64,000 nucleotides of DNA from Drechslerella dactyloides (lineage: Eukaryota; Ascomycota; Orbiliomycetes; Orbiliales; Orbiliaceae), in assembly GCA_020064725.1 (NCBI GenBank), contig JAGTWJ010000001.1, positions 3,534,001 to 3,598,000 of the forward strand. The letters are read 5' to 3'. The translations under genes and the position numbers were made by a program. Below the pieces are notes generated by a model. It searched no databases. It saw nothing but the letters and a program-made list of their open reading frames with translations, and was not told where the DNA came from. The number at the start of each line of letters is the position of its first letter. Position 1 is the stretch's first letter. Below are positions 1 through 10,956 of this stretch, one piece after another.

Positions 1-46
1 CGACCAAGCTTCGCCTGGGTGTCGCTAACATTCTTCCCTTTGATAG

Positions 47-955
47 GAACCTCCAGAGTTGAAGGGCAGGGCTGCCTTTCGCCCAATGATCCACCTCCAG
101 CCTGAACTAGAAGGCGAAGAATGGCAGACACTCCTCAAATCCGACGCCGATATAGTCCATTACTTCAACGAGCCCGAGCGCAACGGCATATCCAGCGACC
201 TTGCTGCCCAGAAATGGCACGAACAGGTCGTCCCGCAGCTCCGTAAGCTGCACCACAAGAAGCTTGTCTCGCCGTCCTGTGCCGGCGACGATGCCGGCGT
301 CGCATGGCTTAAAGACTTCATGAACAAAGTCAAAGACGAACCGCCAGACTTCGTCGGTGTGCACTACTACGGCACTTCATCCTCAGATGCCAAGAAGTTC
401 CTGCACAAGATCCATGATGAATATCCGAAACAAAAGCTTATCGTGTCCGAGATCGCGTCTATCTCGCGCAAGAAGCAGAACGTGTACGCGTTCACTCGAA
501 ACATGGCCAACTGGATGGACCAAACCGACTGGATCTTCGAGTACACATTCTTCGGGTGCTTGAAGACTATGCCGGACGACTTTGTCAGCCCTCAAGCTCG
601 CCTGATGAGTCAACAGGGAAAATTCACTAAGCTTATGAAGCTGCTAATGCACGAACAGCCTATCACCAAGGCACACAAGGAGAAAGCTCAGGCGGGTGAC
701 AAGGATGGCGATGCCAAGGGTAAAGCTCATGAGAGTGGTGGGAAAGCGCCGGACGAAGGGCACCAGCACGACCAGCATGATAAGAACAACAAAGGAGGTC
801 ACGATAATGAGCAAGATGAGCCAGATGACGATGATCCAGAGCCAAAGCCAAAGCATCATAAGGGTAGCGGTACCAAAAGCGGTGGAGATGGGAAGGAGGA
901 TTCCAAAAGCGAGCAAGGCGCCGAGAAACCAGGTCAGCCAATGGTCTCGGCTTGA
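47..955 (+). CDS. GH128-type (Asl1-like) glycosyl hydrolase, 3' exon only
   Basis: This is the last exon of a gene whose 5' part lies outside the window. The exon opens after an intron end with a branch-like GCTAAC and TAG at 44-46, and the frame stays open to the TGA at 953. The protein matches the Asl1-like glycoside hydrolase core (GH128, beta-1,3-glucan active; known from the family). The acid/base motif FNEPE lies near codon 38, HYYG follows in mid-domain, and the second catalytic Glu sits in IVSEIAS. The domain ends near codon 210. A roughly 90-residue tail rich in His, Asp, Lys and Gly follows, which is unusual and probably disordered. There is no ATG suitable as a start; the first exon with any signal peptide is missing. 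Family assignment is good, activity is inferred. Confidence 0.8.
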   Translation, partial: EPPELKGRAAFRPMIHLQPELEGEEWQTLLKSDADIVHYFNEPERNGISSDLAAQKWHEQVVPQLRKLHHKKLVSPSCAGDDAGVAWLKDFMNKVKDEPPDFVGVHYYGTSSSDAKKFLHKIHDEYPKQKLIVSEIASISRKKQNVYAFTRNMANWMDQTDWIFEYTFFGCLKTMPDDFVSPQARLMSQQGKFTKLMKLLMHEQPITKAHKEKAQAGDKDGDAKGKAHESGGKAPDEGHQHDQHDKNNKGGHDNEQDEPDDDDPEPKPKHHKGSGTKSGGDGKEDSKSEQGAEKPGQPMVSA

Positions 956-1475
956 TCTTCCGCGTGAAGCTAGAGTTATGGTATCCGTGGCGAGCAGCGA
1001 TGCCGTTATGGACGTCATGTCAGTACTTGATTTGAATGATGAGGATTGATATGATGCCCATGTAGCTTACAGAAAGACTATATGATACTAGCTTACTCCA
1101 ACAATAATTTGGTTTATAGTAACAATTATTATGACGGGGCGAACTACATTGTAGTGTTTGTGCCATAGCTGGGAGCAAGCGCCTCTGAAATCCCCTTGTA
1201 GCGTATATTGAATTCCAGTTATTTTATCCTACATATCGACTTGCAGCATAGCATATGGAGATCTGGAAAACCAAATTTTATTTGAATGCGCATATAGCAC
1301 GCTCAAATTTCTCGCCTTCTCCGATGTATTAGGATATTCGACTAAAGAGCAGAGTCACGCCCATGCGCATTGGAATACTGAAATTAATTTGGATCGGCCC
1401 ATACACTACCGACTCCCCTCCGCGCAGAAATACTCCTCCCAACATCGTTTCGCGTTTGTCCCGGTAATCTTACAT
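956..1475. other. Intergenic, convergent 3' ends
   Basis: AT-rich spacer between the 3' end of the GH128 gene (+) and the 3' end of the first minus-strand gene. I see no further coding signal, only probable 3' untranslated sequence. Confidence 0.5.
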
Positions 1476-2658
1476 CTACGATCCAATTAATCGATGCAAC
1501 ATATGATTTACCGCCACAGGCAAATACATATCCCAGATCCTCCCGACCAGGCCGCCCGTATTCTCCCACGCATTTCTTGCCCATTCCTCTAACTCCGGCC
1601 TACTCTCGATCGCTTCCCCAACCCACTCAGCAAACTCGGCCAGATACATATGCCCTACAGAAATAATCACAATCCCCGAAAACGACAACACCCAAACCGT
1701 CACGCAGAACTGAAAGATCCGTATCAGCGGCTTGACTATCTGTTCGCCAAGCCACTTTACCAACAAATCCTCCTGTGAGAGGTAGTGGTACTTGCCGAAT
1801 TCTTCGGGGTCGATGCCGTCGGTTTCGCCTGGCCACCTGTCGCGGTAAATGCCCGGATCCGTTAGGCGAGTGTAGGTGACCGTTTCGTAGTGGCCTGTAT
1901 ATGGATTCCACCAGACGCGTTGTTTGACTTCGATGGGGTTCTGTTCGCGCACATTCTGCTCGATCCAAGGTCTGATGCCGAAGAGGTCCCAGCCGTCAGG
2001 TGTAGGAGGGTAGCGATAGCTTTATGCCGTTTACGCGTCATTCGTTAGCCATTTCACAGCACAATCTTGTTGCAGATTGATAGGATCATACTTACGCCCA
2101 GCGCTTCCAGAAATCCGTAAGTCGGAGTGTTCCAAATGACAGCATCCAGCATATCGCGAACGCTATGAACACCGCCAGCTGTTTGCCAGCGTATACGTAT
2201 CCATGAACGGCCGTCCGAAATCTTCTCATGATGCCAGGTGAACTTGCCCCCAGCATCTGATTCACCAGTCTTTGGTCTGGCTCTCGGAATTTCTCGGTCG
2301 TAGACTCTGGCGTTGGAGACCTAGGAAGGACGAGGGAGAAGGGGCCGTGGTTCTTCAGCGAGAGCGAGGTGACGGGAACCTCTGTGAGTTTTGTCCCACC
2401 GAGCCGTGCGCGCTGCAGGCGACGGGACTGCTGCTCCATCCTCTGCTCGAGGCCGAGGTCCCATTTAACCTTCTTCTTGGCCGATTTGGTCTCATTTCGT
2501 AGTCCTGATTTTTCTGCCGTGGCTCTCTGCGTGCCGGGCGTCCTTCTCGTGGTGGATTTTGCTTCTCGCTTCACGGCTGGTTTTTTTGGAGTCTTCTGTG
2601 GCTCGACTGGATCAGTCGATGCTGCGGCCTTCTTCGCGCTTCTGGTGACGGTGGGCAT
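1476..2658 (-). CDS. Unknown two-pass membrane protein with basic N-terminus
   Basis: Two exons, 2658..2096 and 2019..1476, joined over a 76-nt intron with donor GTAAGT, a GCTAAC branch and AAG acceptor; the phase matches (2+1). The product is 368 aa. Residues 1-100 are Lys/Arg/Thr/Pro-rich and look disordered. A hydrophobic stretch around residues 165-185 is followed at once by a conserved-looking YRYPPTPDGWDLFG segment encoded at the exon junction. A second hydrophobic stretch (FCVTVWVLSFSGIVIISV) lies near residue 300. The start ATG at 2658 is the first Met that excludes the upstream AT-rich leader. I do not recognise a family. It is the most downstream of six co-oriented minus-strand genes. 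Exon structure is well supported, function is unknown. Confidence 0.7.
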
Positions 2659-3323
2659 TTTACGCAAATTGTACGTTCCTATCAAAATTGTGAAAATTTG
2701 TCTGAGATGTTTAGTTGAGGAGGGCTTAATAATATTTTTGTTCGTATGCCTGCATGTCATGGAGTGAAAGCTCTAGATCTTGCTGGATAGCGTACCTAAT
2801 ATTTGACACGGTGGAAGAACGGCTGCTTTTATTTTGTTTCAACGATAAGCGGGCCTTAGCTTCGATGCATGTTGCAAACAAAGCAGATGCAACCGCGTCG
2901 GCTGTACAGTTGCAAAGTTGGATGCATACGCGCATATGCCTCGATTGGCGGTCTTATTGTTATGGTTGTACTTACGGCACAACTCGCGCTTCCCTAAAGT
3001 CTATACCAGTCATAGCCACTGATTTCAAAGTTGCGCCCTGCCGACGCGTGATAATTTAGACTCTAGGGGCCAGAGGATCCGGCCCTTCGAGACCAGTCTA
3101 ATCTATTAAAGCAGTATCCAAAAGTCAAAGGTGTGATGTTGCACGTTATAACAGGAGTTTAGGGGGTTGAATATTCGAATACGAATAAATGCAAATGCGT
3201 GGCTGGATATTGTTTAACTCCCAGCATCAACCTATCCTCCTAGCATATTCCAGCGCCGCTCGTAAGATCATAGCCCTCGATCCGTAATCTGTAGATGGGA
3301 TATTCGAACCTTAGATAGTGCAC
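2659..3323. other. Intergenic spacer
   Basis: Spacer between two minus-strand genes. It should hold the promoter of the gene starting at 2658. No RNA gene, repeat or clear promoter element was seen. Confidence 0.4.
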
Positions 3324-4724
3324 TTAACGAACTTTTCCTGCATGCCTCTTCTCAAAGTCTTCAAGGTAAACCTTCAGTTTCTTCACCAACATCTCCCTGG
3401 CCACGGGCTTCATAGTATCAATCTGATAGAGGTGAATTGCAAGCTTTTCCTCTTCTGTGACATGTCTGTCCGGGTCGACGTAGTCAATCCAGGTGGAGAC
3501 CGCGAGCATAAAGACGAAGATCCATATAGCCCAACAGACAGAGGTCGAGTTGAGGAAGTTATACCGGTTCCCTCCATCCCGCTCTTCATCGTCATCGTCC
3601 TCATCTTCTTGGAGTTGCTTTTCAACCTTTTGAACTTTATTGCGAATTTCCTGTACGTCTCTCGATAGTTTAACGACCTTCGACTCGATTGCCGTAAGGC
3701 GATCCTTGAATTCGATGAGCTTTAGCTCCTGTTGTTCCTTATCAAAGTCTGCGGCTGGTTGCAAAACGATGCTTCGTTTAGCGGGCTCCTGAATCTTTTC
3801 CTTTCCTTTCTGTTGCGTCTGATCTTTGTCGTCGCTTTTCTCTGCGGTAATAGCGCGTGTAAGGTTCGCAGATTCTAGAAGTTGCGAGACTCCCACCCCG
3901 TGGTTGACATTCGCGCCTCCGACGGCGCTTGTAACCTTTGCAAGCTGGCTGGGCCCTGCCAACTGTGCAAGCCCCTTACCATTCGTATCTGTAGCTGCCC
4001 TCTTAGCTTCCAGGAGCTTTGCAGCCTGGGCGGCAAGGACGGAGTTTCTCTTCTTCTTGGCGATCCTGACAGCAACCTTCTGCTCGGACGCAGAGTTACT
4101 AGTGCTCGAGTATCGGTACGGCATCACAAACTTGACTTTCTCTCTCTTCTTCTCAGGCGACGATGGGCCTGCTCCCTCAGGCTGAATATTTTCCTTCCCA
4201 GGTTGACTGCCCGAATCTGGAGTCATGGTCGTAGACTCTGTATGGACAGATTTCTTGAGAACAGATTTGAGGATGTTGTTCTCAGCTTTGACTCGTGCGG
4301 CACGCCAGTGGATAGGCTTGCACTTTCTGAGGCGGTATTTCGCGGTATCAAAGGGGAAATCGGCGTCCTTGGAGACGAAGGGATTGGCACTGTGTATGTT
4401 CTTCGTATTGGTATCTTCTAGCTTAGCGGATGCCAGCCCAGGAGTATCGTGGGTAGATGGCAAGCATCTAGGAGCTGTGTGAGACTCGAGCTCCGTTCGA
4501 TGGGTTGAAGGAATCGTCTTCTCCGGGGACGTGGTCTGTAGAATAAGTTGAGTCTTCTCACCCGAAGCTCCTCGTCGAGACGACTCGCCTCGGGTCTCGT
4601 GGATTCTGAATATTGTAGAGAAGGCAAGTTAGTCTCGGCTCTTCCGAGATGTTCAAATGCCACAGGTACGTGGGTTCCTGTTCAACGTTCTCGAAACTCT
4701 GCAAGGATGTCCTCACCTCGTCAT
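3324..4724 (-). CDS. Unknown coiled-coil protein with one C-terminal membrane segment
   Basis: The main exon, 4605..3324, has no usable ATG at its 5' end. An intron (4716..4606, donor GTGAGG, branch ACTAAC, acceptor TTCAG) joins it in phase to an 8-nt first exon (4724..4717: ATG, ACG, AG). This gives a 429-aa product starting M-T-R-I-H-E. The N-terminal half is polar and probably disordered. Residues around 285-335 form a Lys/Glu coiled coil. An acidic run (EDEDDDDEERD) precedes a single membrane helix (CWAIWIFVFMLAVSTWI). About 50 charged residues follow, so this is probably a membrane-anchored protein. No family is recognised. The micro-exon is the weak part of the model; a different upstream exon is possible. 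Confidence 0.62.
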
Positions 4725-5419
4725 ATTGAAATCTAGCGGGACGCTACAGCAGTCACACTAAATTTGTGGAAACTCGATTTCAACTGGCGATTCTGATTCA
4801 CTCATGAGAGTGCCATGTATGATTATAGTATTGTTAGGCCATGGAGTAAAGTGTATACATGTAAGGTATGTAAGATATGTAAGATATCAAAGGTACTTCG
4901 AGATTTCTGACAGATGTAATATGTCGTCGAAATGCTGCAACGTTGATGTAGGAAGTAATATATGTCCCTGACAGTGATGCTGGATCAGAAGGCCTATGTG
5001 GTCAGTAGACCCTCTTTTCTCGGCCCAAATAGGTAATAATACCTGACAGGCAAAGTGCCAAGTTAGGGAACTGGCTTTTCATACCGTCAACTTCCCCACC
5101 ATCTATATACCTAGGGCGGTGCTGCCCCAAACCATGATATCAAGCATATCCATTTCACAGAAAGCATCGACATTTACGCACGTGAGCTCGAGTCGTACGA
5201 TCTAAAGTTCCTATCCTTCTACCTATGCTACACCGAACTGTCGCATAATGCCAGTCCTTAATCAGATATGTCGGACTGGAGTATACAGGATTCCGCTACA
5301 AACGGACAGACAGAGAAACTAACTTTATACGGCGATGCAAACATGCCCAGTACAAACATTAGGGTCGATAACCCCAGTGAGAGGAAAGTAATAACAGTTC
5401 TACCTCTAATAAGTATAAT
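4725..5419. other. Intergenic spacer
   Basis: AT-rich spacer between minus-strand genes. It contains short GTAAGATATGTAAGATAT-type repetition near 4865-4885. I see no coding signal. Confidence 0.4.
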
Positions 5420-6811
5420 TCAGGCATCACGGCAAATGACCACAACGGTATCCGGCTCTGGTGCGGTGACAGTCCTAGCAACGGCGGCCAACATCCTTGC
5501 GGGTAGGCTGCTTTCGATTGTCATATGCGGGACGTAGTTGCGGGAGAATTTAGATCGTGTGAAAGTCTCAAATCGCTTGAAGGCGGAACCCCAAAGTGGG
5601 CCCTTCCCTTTGTCTTCATGAAGGTACGTTGCCGTGGACGTAATGGTCGTACCGATAGCGAATATCATGATGCAAACGGTTGCGAAAATGATATAGAGCC
5701 TAGTGCGATTTGAAGAAGCGCCCAACTCTTTCTTAGATTTATCGTCCCCGAGAACGTACTCATTGGCGATATCCACCGACTCTGCGGATGACGCACGGGA
5801 GGCGCGTCCGCGGCGACGATGGAGTTTTTTTCTTTGCTCCTTGGTTCCGTGCCGAAGCATCATCTCGTCTTCGATTTCTTCAAACATGGCAAGTTCGCGA
5901 TCAAGGTCAGAGAAATCGACCATCCGAGGAGCTTCCTCGACGATGTCTTCGCCCCAGTCCTCACGTGAATTTTCGACGTCGTTCTCGCTGCCGCTTTCCC
6001 CAGGACCTCCGTAGTCGTTGTTGTTGTCTTTCTCGTCGGAGATGAAGCTGGCAGAGGAAGTAGCAGAATCTGTCTCCGAATCCTCAACGTCATTCCTAAT
6101 GGCAGCTGTCTTCTTATAAAAGTATCTCCCACGCGTACCGTCGGTCTTGTGAACAGACATCTCGTCGTCCGCATCTTCGCTCGCAGCAATGTACGGGGTA
6201 GGACAGGATCCTTCGTCGTCAGCGTCTCTGCTTTCGGTGTCCTGGAAGATGCCGGCTTCCCTTGATCGATTGCTGTAACCACGTTGTTTACCTAGGTTTT
6301 TGGTGTAATCCAGATCGTGCGGTGGACCATCTAAGATGGCTTCGCCGATGACAGATGCGCGAGTAGCACGCTCAGGACTAACGCTCGAACCTCCGGTTCT
6401 TGCGCCACGATGTTTCGTTCTAAGGCAAGAAATGGCCAGGTGGTAGAGCAGCCATCCGACTACGTCAGGATGTTGACGCATGTTCTGGAGTTGTGAACCG
6501 ATAGCCGAGGTGATGTCTTCCGTGTGGTCATTGAAAATACTACAGAGTCGCTCGCGATCTTTGATATAACGGAGATTGAGCTGCGTAAGCTCAGGCTCGC
6601 CGATGATGATACGGCCAATAGCCGAGTGGACCAGATCCATGTCTTGATCGGACAGATCGAAGTATTGCTGCACCATAGAGCTCGAGCTTGGGAGCGCAGA
6701 AGTTGGAATGCCCTTTGGCCGGACGTGGCACATATTAAGTAGGGACTGTCCGGCATGTCCAGGCGCGTTGGAATCGCGAGGCGGAAAGCTACCGCTCCTT
6801 GATTTAACCAT
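5420..6811 (-). CDS. Unknown acidic protein with one membrane segment
   Basis: An uninterrupted 463-codon frame from ATG 6811 to the stop at 5420. Residues 45-130 look like a small folded region (QQYFDLSDQDMDLVHSAIG onward) with hydrophobic helices. Residues 140-330 are highly acidic and Ser-rich (repeated DADDE, SDEKDNNND, EEIEDEMM) and probably disordered. A basic patch (KKLHRRRGRASR) comes next, then one membrane helix near residues 385-405 (LYIIFATVCIMIFAIGTTI), and about 60 residues after it. The layout of long polar N-terminus and C-terminal membrane segment resembles the neighbouring gene at 3324-4724, although I see no clear sequence similarity. No family is recognised. Confidence 0.68.
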   Translation of the reverse strand: MVKSRSGSFPPRDSNAPGHAGQSLLNMCHVRPKGIPTSALPSSSSMVQQYFDLSDQDMDLVHSAIGRIIIGEPELTQLNLRYIKDRERLCSIFNDHTEDITSAIGSQLQNMRQHPDVVGWLLYHLAISCLRTKHRGARTGGSSVSPERATRASVIGEAILDGPPHDLDYTKNLGKQRGYSNRSREAGIFQDTESRDADDEGSCPTPYIAASEDADDEMSVHKTDGTRGRYFYKKTAAIRNDVEDSETDSATSSASFISDEKDNNNDYGGPGESGSENDVENSREDWGEDIVEEAPRMVDFSDLDRELAMFEEIEDEMMLRHGTKEQRKKLHRRRGRASRASSAESVDIANEYVLGDDKSKKELGASSNRTRLYIIFATVCIMIFAIGTTITSTATYLHEDKGKGPLWGSAFKRFETFTRSKFSRNYVPHMTIESSLPARMLAAVARTVTAPEPDTVVVICRDA

Positions 6812-7301
6812 TGTGCATATTCATGAAGCTTCTGCGTTGAAGCACGGTTAGCGATCGTTCTAGAACGTTCTTGCGAGCAGTATTTCTCCCGTTCATGAAA
6901 ATACTACCTGGGTATCAATTTTATATCGACCGAGGAGCAGCCAGATGCGCCTCAAGATGTTACCGACCGTGCCGTGAATGTGCGACTGTTGGTGAAAAGT
7001 TGATGCAAAAAGTGAATCTTCTGAAGTCCAGGGGGTTGTTTGACAAGGAGAGCTATCGCCATTGTAGATAGCAGCTGCTGGCTTTGTAGTGGAATATGTG
7101 AGTTTTCTGACGGAGTGCTTTGAGAGTGGTTTGAGCGCCTGAGCGGCTGTCGATGGTGTCAAACGTGTCTACATACAAAATGGCCAGCATACCCCACGCT
7201 GTAAAGAGTTGCCTTATCACATTCACCACAACCAATCCCACATTCCAATCTCTTCTAGCACGAACTCCTTCCACGTCACTTCACGATGCGAATAGATCAC
7301 A
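6812..7301. other. Intergenic spacer
   Basis: Spacer between minus-strand genes. Short open frames exist on both strands, but none has a coding look. Nothing else was seen. Confidence 0.35.
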
Positions 7302-7934
7302 CTACAGCTCGATCTGAAACTCATCAGAAAGTTCCATTTTGACAGGTGCCTCCATCTCAACTTGCCAAAATATCTTGAGCATCATCATGAAAGCCATAGA
7401 CCCAGCGTAGAACATGCAGCCCCGATATCTTTCGAATAGATTAAACCCTCTGGTCCAGTTTCGCCAAGCTACTACTCTTACGAGCGAGAATGGAAGACAG
7501 AAAACCCCGAACGCAAATACCGCAGTTCCAATTGTGTTAGGAAACGCGGAAACCCACACGGCAGAGCTCCAAAGCGTCAAGATGAAAACGGCCCCTATAT
7601 CATCTTTCAGGCCCACGCGCTGCCGGCGCCGGCCTCGCCGAAATATGAAGGTGACGCATATCCATATGAGTGCCCATAAACCTCGTAGGGCGCATGTGAT
7701 TATATGTCGTGTGAGCGCGTATATCCAGTACATTGGTATCTTCACCGTCCTGACAAATCGGTTTGGTCGGTTCTTAGGGCTAAGAGAGCAAATTGCTGGC
7801 GATCTATCTCCAGGTGAGCTTTCGAGTCTTCCTCGTTGCCGCTGCCAACGTCGGCCCGGCCCCAATTCTCTTTCCTGAGGTTGGGCTTCTTCTTGGGATG
7901 GTGTCGGTTGTTGATTCTTCCGTCTTGCAGGCAT
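7302..7934 (-). CDS. Unknown small multi-pass membrane protein
   Basis: A single 210-codon frame from ATG 7934. The first 60 residues are polar and Gln/Arg/Pro-rich. Three to four hydrophobic segments follow, near residues 72-98 (YALTRHIITCALRGLWALIWICVTFIF), 112-130, 135-155 and 172-192. A basic loop (RRGRRRQR) separates the first from the rest. The C-terminus is short and acidic. I do not recognise a family. It lies within a run of six minus-strand genes, with no overlap to either neighbour. No intron signal is needed to keep the frame. Confidence 0.62.
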   Translation of the reverse strand: MPARRKNQQPTPSQEEAQPQERELGPGRRWQRQRGRLESSPGDRSPAICSLSPKNRPNRFVRTVKIPMYWIYALTRHIITCALRGLWALIWICVTFIFRRGRRRQRVGLKDDIGAVFILTLWSSAVWVSAFPNTIGTAVFAFGVFCLPFSLVRVVAWRNWTRGFNLFERYRGCMFYAGSMAFMMMLKIFWQVEMEAPVKMELSDEFQIEL

Positions 7935-8760
7935 ATTTGCGTTGTGTTATAGGAGTATTTAGAACTCTATAGCGCCTGGCTTCGAGGCTAGTTAAAACTA
8001 CCGACCAAGGATCTTGCATTACGCGCTGTATTTTAAAGATTCTGACACTCCTAGCTAGTTAAAAATGTTAAAACCTGCTCAAAGTATTGGGCGTACTCAC
8101 GATGTAAGCTGTTGTTGGAAGATTTACTTGACTTGAGAAACCCCATAGACCTGCAATACTACTAAGGCTCGTGAATTCGAGCCACCATTTGGAGTAGTGC
8201 ATAGGACTGCATGCTATACTCGTTTTCCGTCCGACTGTCAGAGCTGCAGCTCCTAGGTGATAACGCGCCGCGACGGGTGCTACTAGTAGCATCGCGTGGC
8301 GTAACAAAGAAATAGACGCGGCGGTACTATCACCTCCACATTCTTTGTCCCACGTTTTCCAAAACAAATAAGTCCGCTGTATGCTTCGAGTACACATACA
8401 ACCTCCCGAAGAAACTGACCTATCGTGCCGTAGCATGTCGTCCCTATACTGATACCTGAGTTTTTGCTAGGTCGACATCCCAAAATATCTTTCTAAACTT
8501 CGGAACTCCCCATAGTACACAATAGTATACATGTAAAAACCAACAAAAGTCAGCAGGTGATCTATGGCATTCACTATTCAGCAGGCCCGCTCTTAGTATA
8601 TTAAGGCTCTCGAAGATGGCATCCCATCAATAATACAGGATGCGTTTGTCATTATAATACAATCTCGTTCGACAGACCGTTCTGGTTATCTTTTGCGCTC
8701 GTGTGAACAGGACGGCTAGGATAAGAAAAATAACAGAGTGAACAAGACTTCGTAAGTATC
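7935..8760. other. Intergenic spacer
   Basis: About 0.8 kb without a convincing gene. A 122-codon open frame on the minus strand (8068-8436) has no domain signature and lies in non-periodic sequence, so I do not call it. Confidence 0.35.
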
Positions 8761-9541
8761 TTATTCCAGACGAGACCAGTCACTCAGACAAACCCGCGGT
8801 CTGAGATCTGGCCTATCATATATTGTGGGAATATCGTCGTCGTCCGGGTTGTCAGAACCACCAATCTCAAGAGCCTCTGATGTTGAATCATCTGATTCCT
8901 CGCTATCGACGCCTCTTGTACCGCCACGTCCGAGATGCTTCTTTTCCATCCTCGCCTCTACATCGGGATCCGCTACTCCAATGACCCATCTGATGAAATC
9001 TGATGCCGGGCCTTTCACCGTCGCCCGGGGCTTCTTCCATTTCCCCTTCTCCGCCTGTATCTCTTCTTCGTCGAGCATGACTATTTTCATCATCTTTTGC
9101 AAACCTTAGTATGATATCCGAGTTAATCAAGGGCGTGATTTTACCGACCTCTTGTATAGCACTTGCTCTATTCTGAACCATACTGTCTTCACCTCCCGGT
9201 TTCCCTTTCTCGAGTTTTCGCGGAACAATGCTCTCGGCTCGTAGGATACCCTTTTTAAGCCAGATCATAACGTCGTTGGATTGCCCTATGTTCCATTTCC
9301 ATATCTGCTTTTGTACCATCCAGTCCGGTATGCAGGATTCCACTTCGACTTCCCTGCCGGAGTGGTCGTCGATTTGGGTCCATTTGAGATACCAATTGTA
9401 GCCCTTTGCACGAGCGTGGATGAATGCGACTTCGGTTGCGGTGATTTCCCTGCCGAGATCGGATGAGAGTCGTTCTGCTGCTAAGGTGCGGATGCGCTTG
9501 ATGCGCTGTGACTTGGGGTCGGTGCCTGTTTCTTTCGTCAT
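8761..9541 (-). CDS. Unknown soluble protein with acidic tail
   Basis: Two exons, 9541..9145 and 9104..8761, across a 40-nt intron (donor GTAAAA, branch TTAAC, acceptor CTAAG). The phases agree (1+2) and the product is 246 aa. The first exon would otherwise run into a low-quality Arg-rich frame, while the second exon frame continues as a normal polar protein, which supports splicing. The N-terminal 110 residues contain a Trp-rich stretch (GYNWYLKWTQIDD, WMVQKQIWKWNIG). The C-terminal 60 residues are Ser/Asp/Glu-rich. No membrane segment, unlike the other genes of this array. No family is recognised. The very short intron is at the lower limit for fungi. Confidence 0.62.
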
Positions 9542-9941
9542 CTTGCTGATTTCTCAAGTAGGTCTTGCGAATACGACGGGTTGTCAGAGAGTGAGGTGGC
9601 GATGAATGGGAATTTTGTTCAGGCCTTGTAGTATGCTTCAGAGCGTGCAAGAAGGCGGGTAGAAGCGACCGCAACATTTCCGGCGCCCATGCTGTGACAA
9701 ATGAACACCCACCATCATAGCCTGTGTCAAAATATTGGACCACCATCGATCAGTGATCCCAAGCATTTCAGTCAATCTGCGAGTGACAGCAGCGAGCATA
9801 CTTGCCGGGTCGCAACACCGTATTGATAACAGTCTCGTATTTCTATCTATCTTGTGGGTATCCGGGTCTAATCTTACATCGAACTCCAATGCTATGCCTA
9901 AGGTACGGTATCCCAATCTGCCGAATGAAATAAGATAAAGT
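9542..9941. other. Intergenic spacer
   Basis: Spacer of 400 bp between two minus-strand genes. Overlapping open frames here are shadows without coding features. Confidence 0.4.
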
Positions 9942-10956
9942 CTATTCCTTCTTGATACCCTCCCCGCGGCGAGAAAGGCTCTTGTCCATCTGTACCAAGG
10001 TCGAAATCCGACACAGCCCAATCTGATACAGCACCCACGCCGACCTCTGTTTCAAAGTCTTCAACTCCCGACCTTGCAGATGCCCGTCCATGATATCTCC
10101 GACCCACTGCTCTAGCCTCAGTAGAACTCCCATCGTGATCAAGAAGACCATCATTCCATACTTTCTCATATTCTCATCTTCCTGATGCCCCACAACAATC
10201 AACGCGGCACCGTAGACGCCAGCTGTGTATGTCTGCGTAACTGTCACCAAGGACTTATTCGAGCCGCGAACTTCGTTCAACTTCCGGATCACGAGTTTGT
10301 CCTTCTCCGTATTGAGGGACTCGACTTCGGAAATCTCGTCGTTGGGGAATGTTTGCTTGACGGTGAAGAGATAAATTATAAAACGCGCGTAAACGAAGGC
10401 GTGGATCATAACGATAGCGTCGTGGTAAAGCGTCCGTGATTGAAGGAGATAGGCGGGTATGATGATTGCTATACGGAGGATGCCTGCACCTTGATATGTT
10501 GTTCCTGTAAAAACATTCAGTCAGCGCCAATACGACTTTTACCTCACATTCATTTAATCTGCATTCATGAAGGTTTGACATACGAACTATCCCCGGATTG
10601 CCTCGCTTGAGCCGTCGTACCAGCGCAAAGTTGGTCTGACATTGCAAGAGACATAGTAGTACTGAGGACACTGGCACGAGGCTTTCCGCATCCGGGTACC
10701 GGAAAGGAAGAGTATAGAATTGCGCCAACTCGACCAGGTTTGATATTGCATGCGTGGCGACCAATGTCTTGTGATTCTGTCTGAAGGATGTGAAACTCTT
10801 GGAGGTATATGAAAGAAGAATTGCGCCGTAGAGAAATGCGATAGCTAACAGAGGCTCATAGGTCTTTCCAGATGGCACCGGCAAAGTATCTGTACCATCT
10901 AGTGCGGGCGCCGTGCCGTTTGACGAAAGTCTAGAAAGATATGCAGTATACTCCAT
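9942..10956 (-). CDS. Unknown polytopic membrane protein
   Basis: Two exons, 10956..10584 and 10504..9942, across a 78-nt intron (donor GTATGT, branch CTGAC, acceptor TTACAG). The phase matches (1+2) and the product is 311 aa. About six to seven hydrophobic segments are visible: near residues 35-52, 68-82, 95-112, 127-143, 150-170, 215-235 and 243-258. A polar loop between residues 173 and 205 (SEVESLNTEKDKLVIRKLNE) divides the protein into two halves. The C-terminus is basic. A small secondary-metabolite-type integral membrane protein is conceivable, but no motif proves it. This is the most upstream gene of the minus-strand array. Confidence 0.7.
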
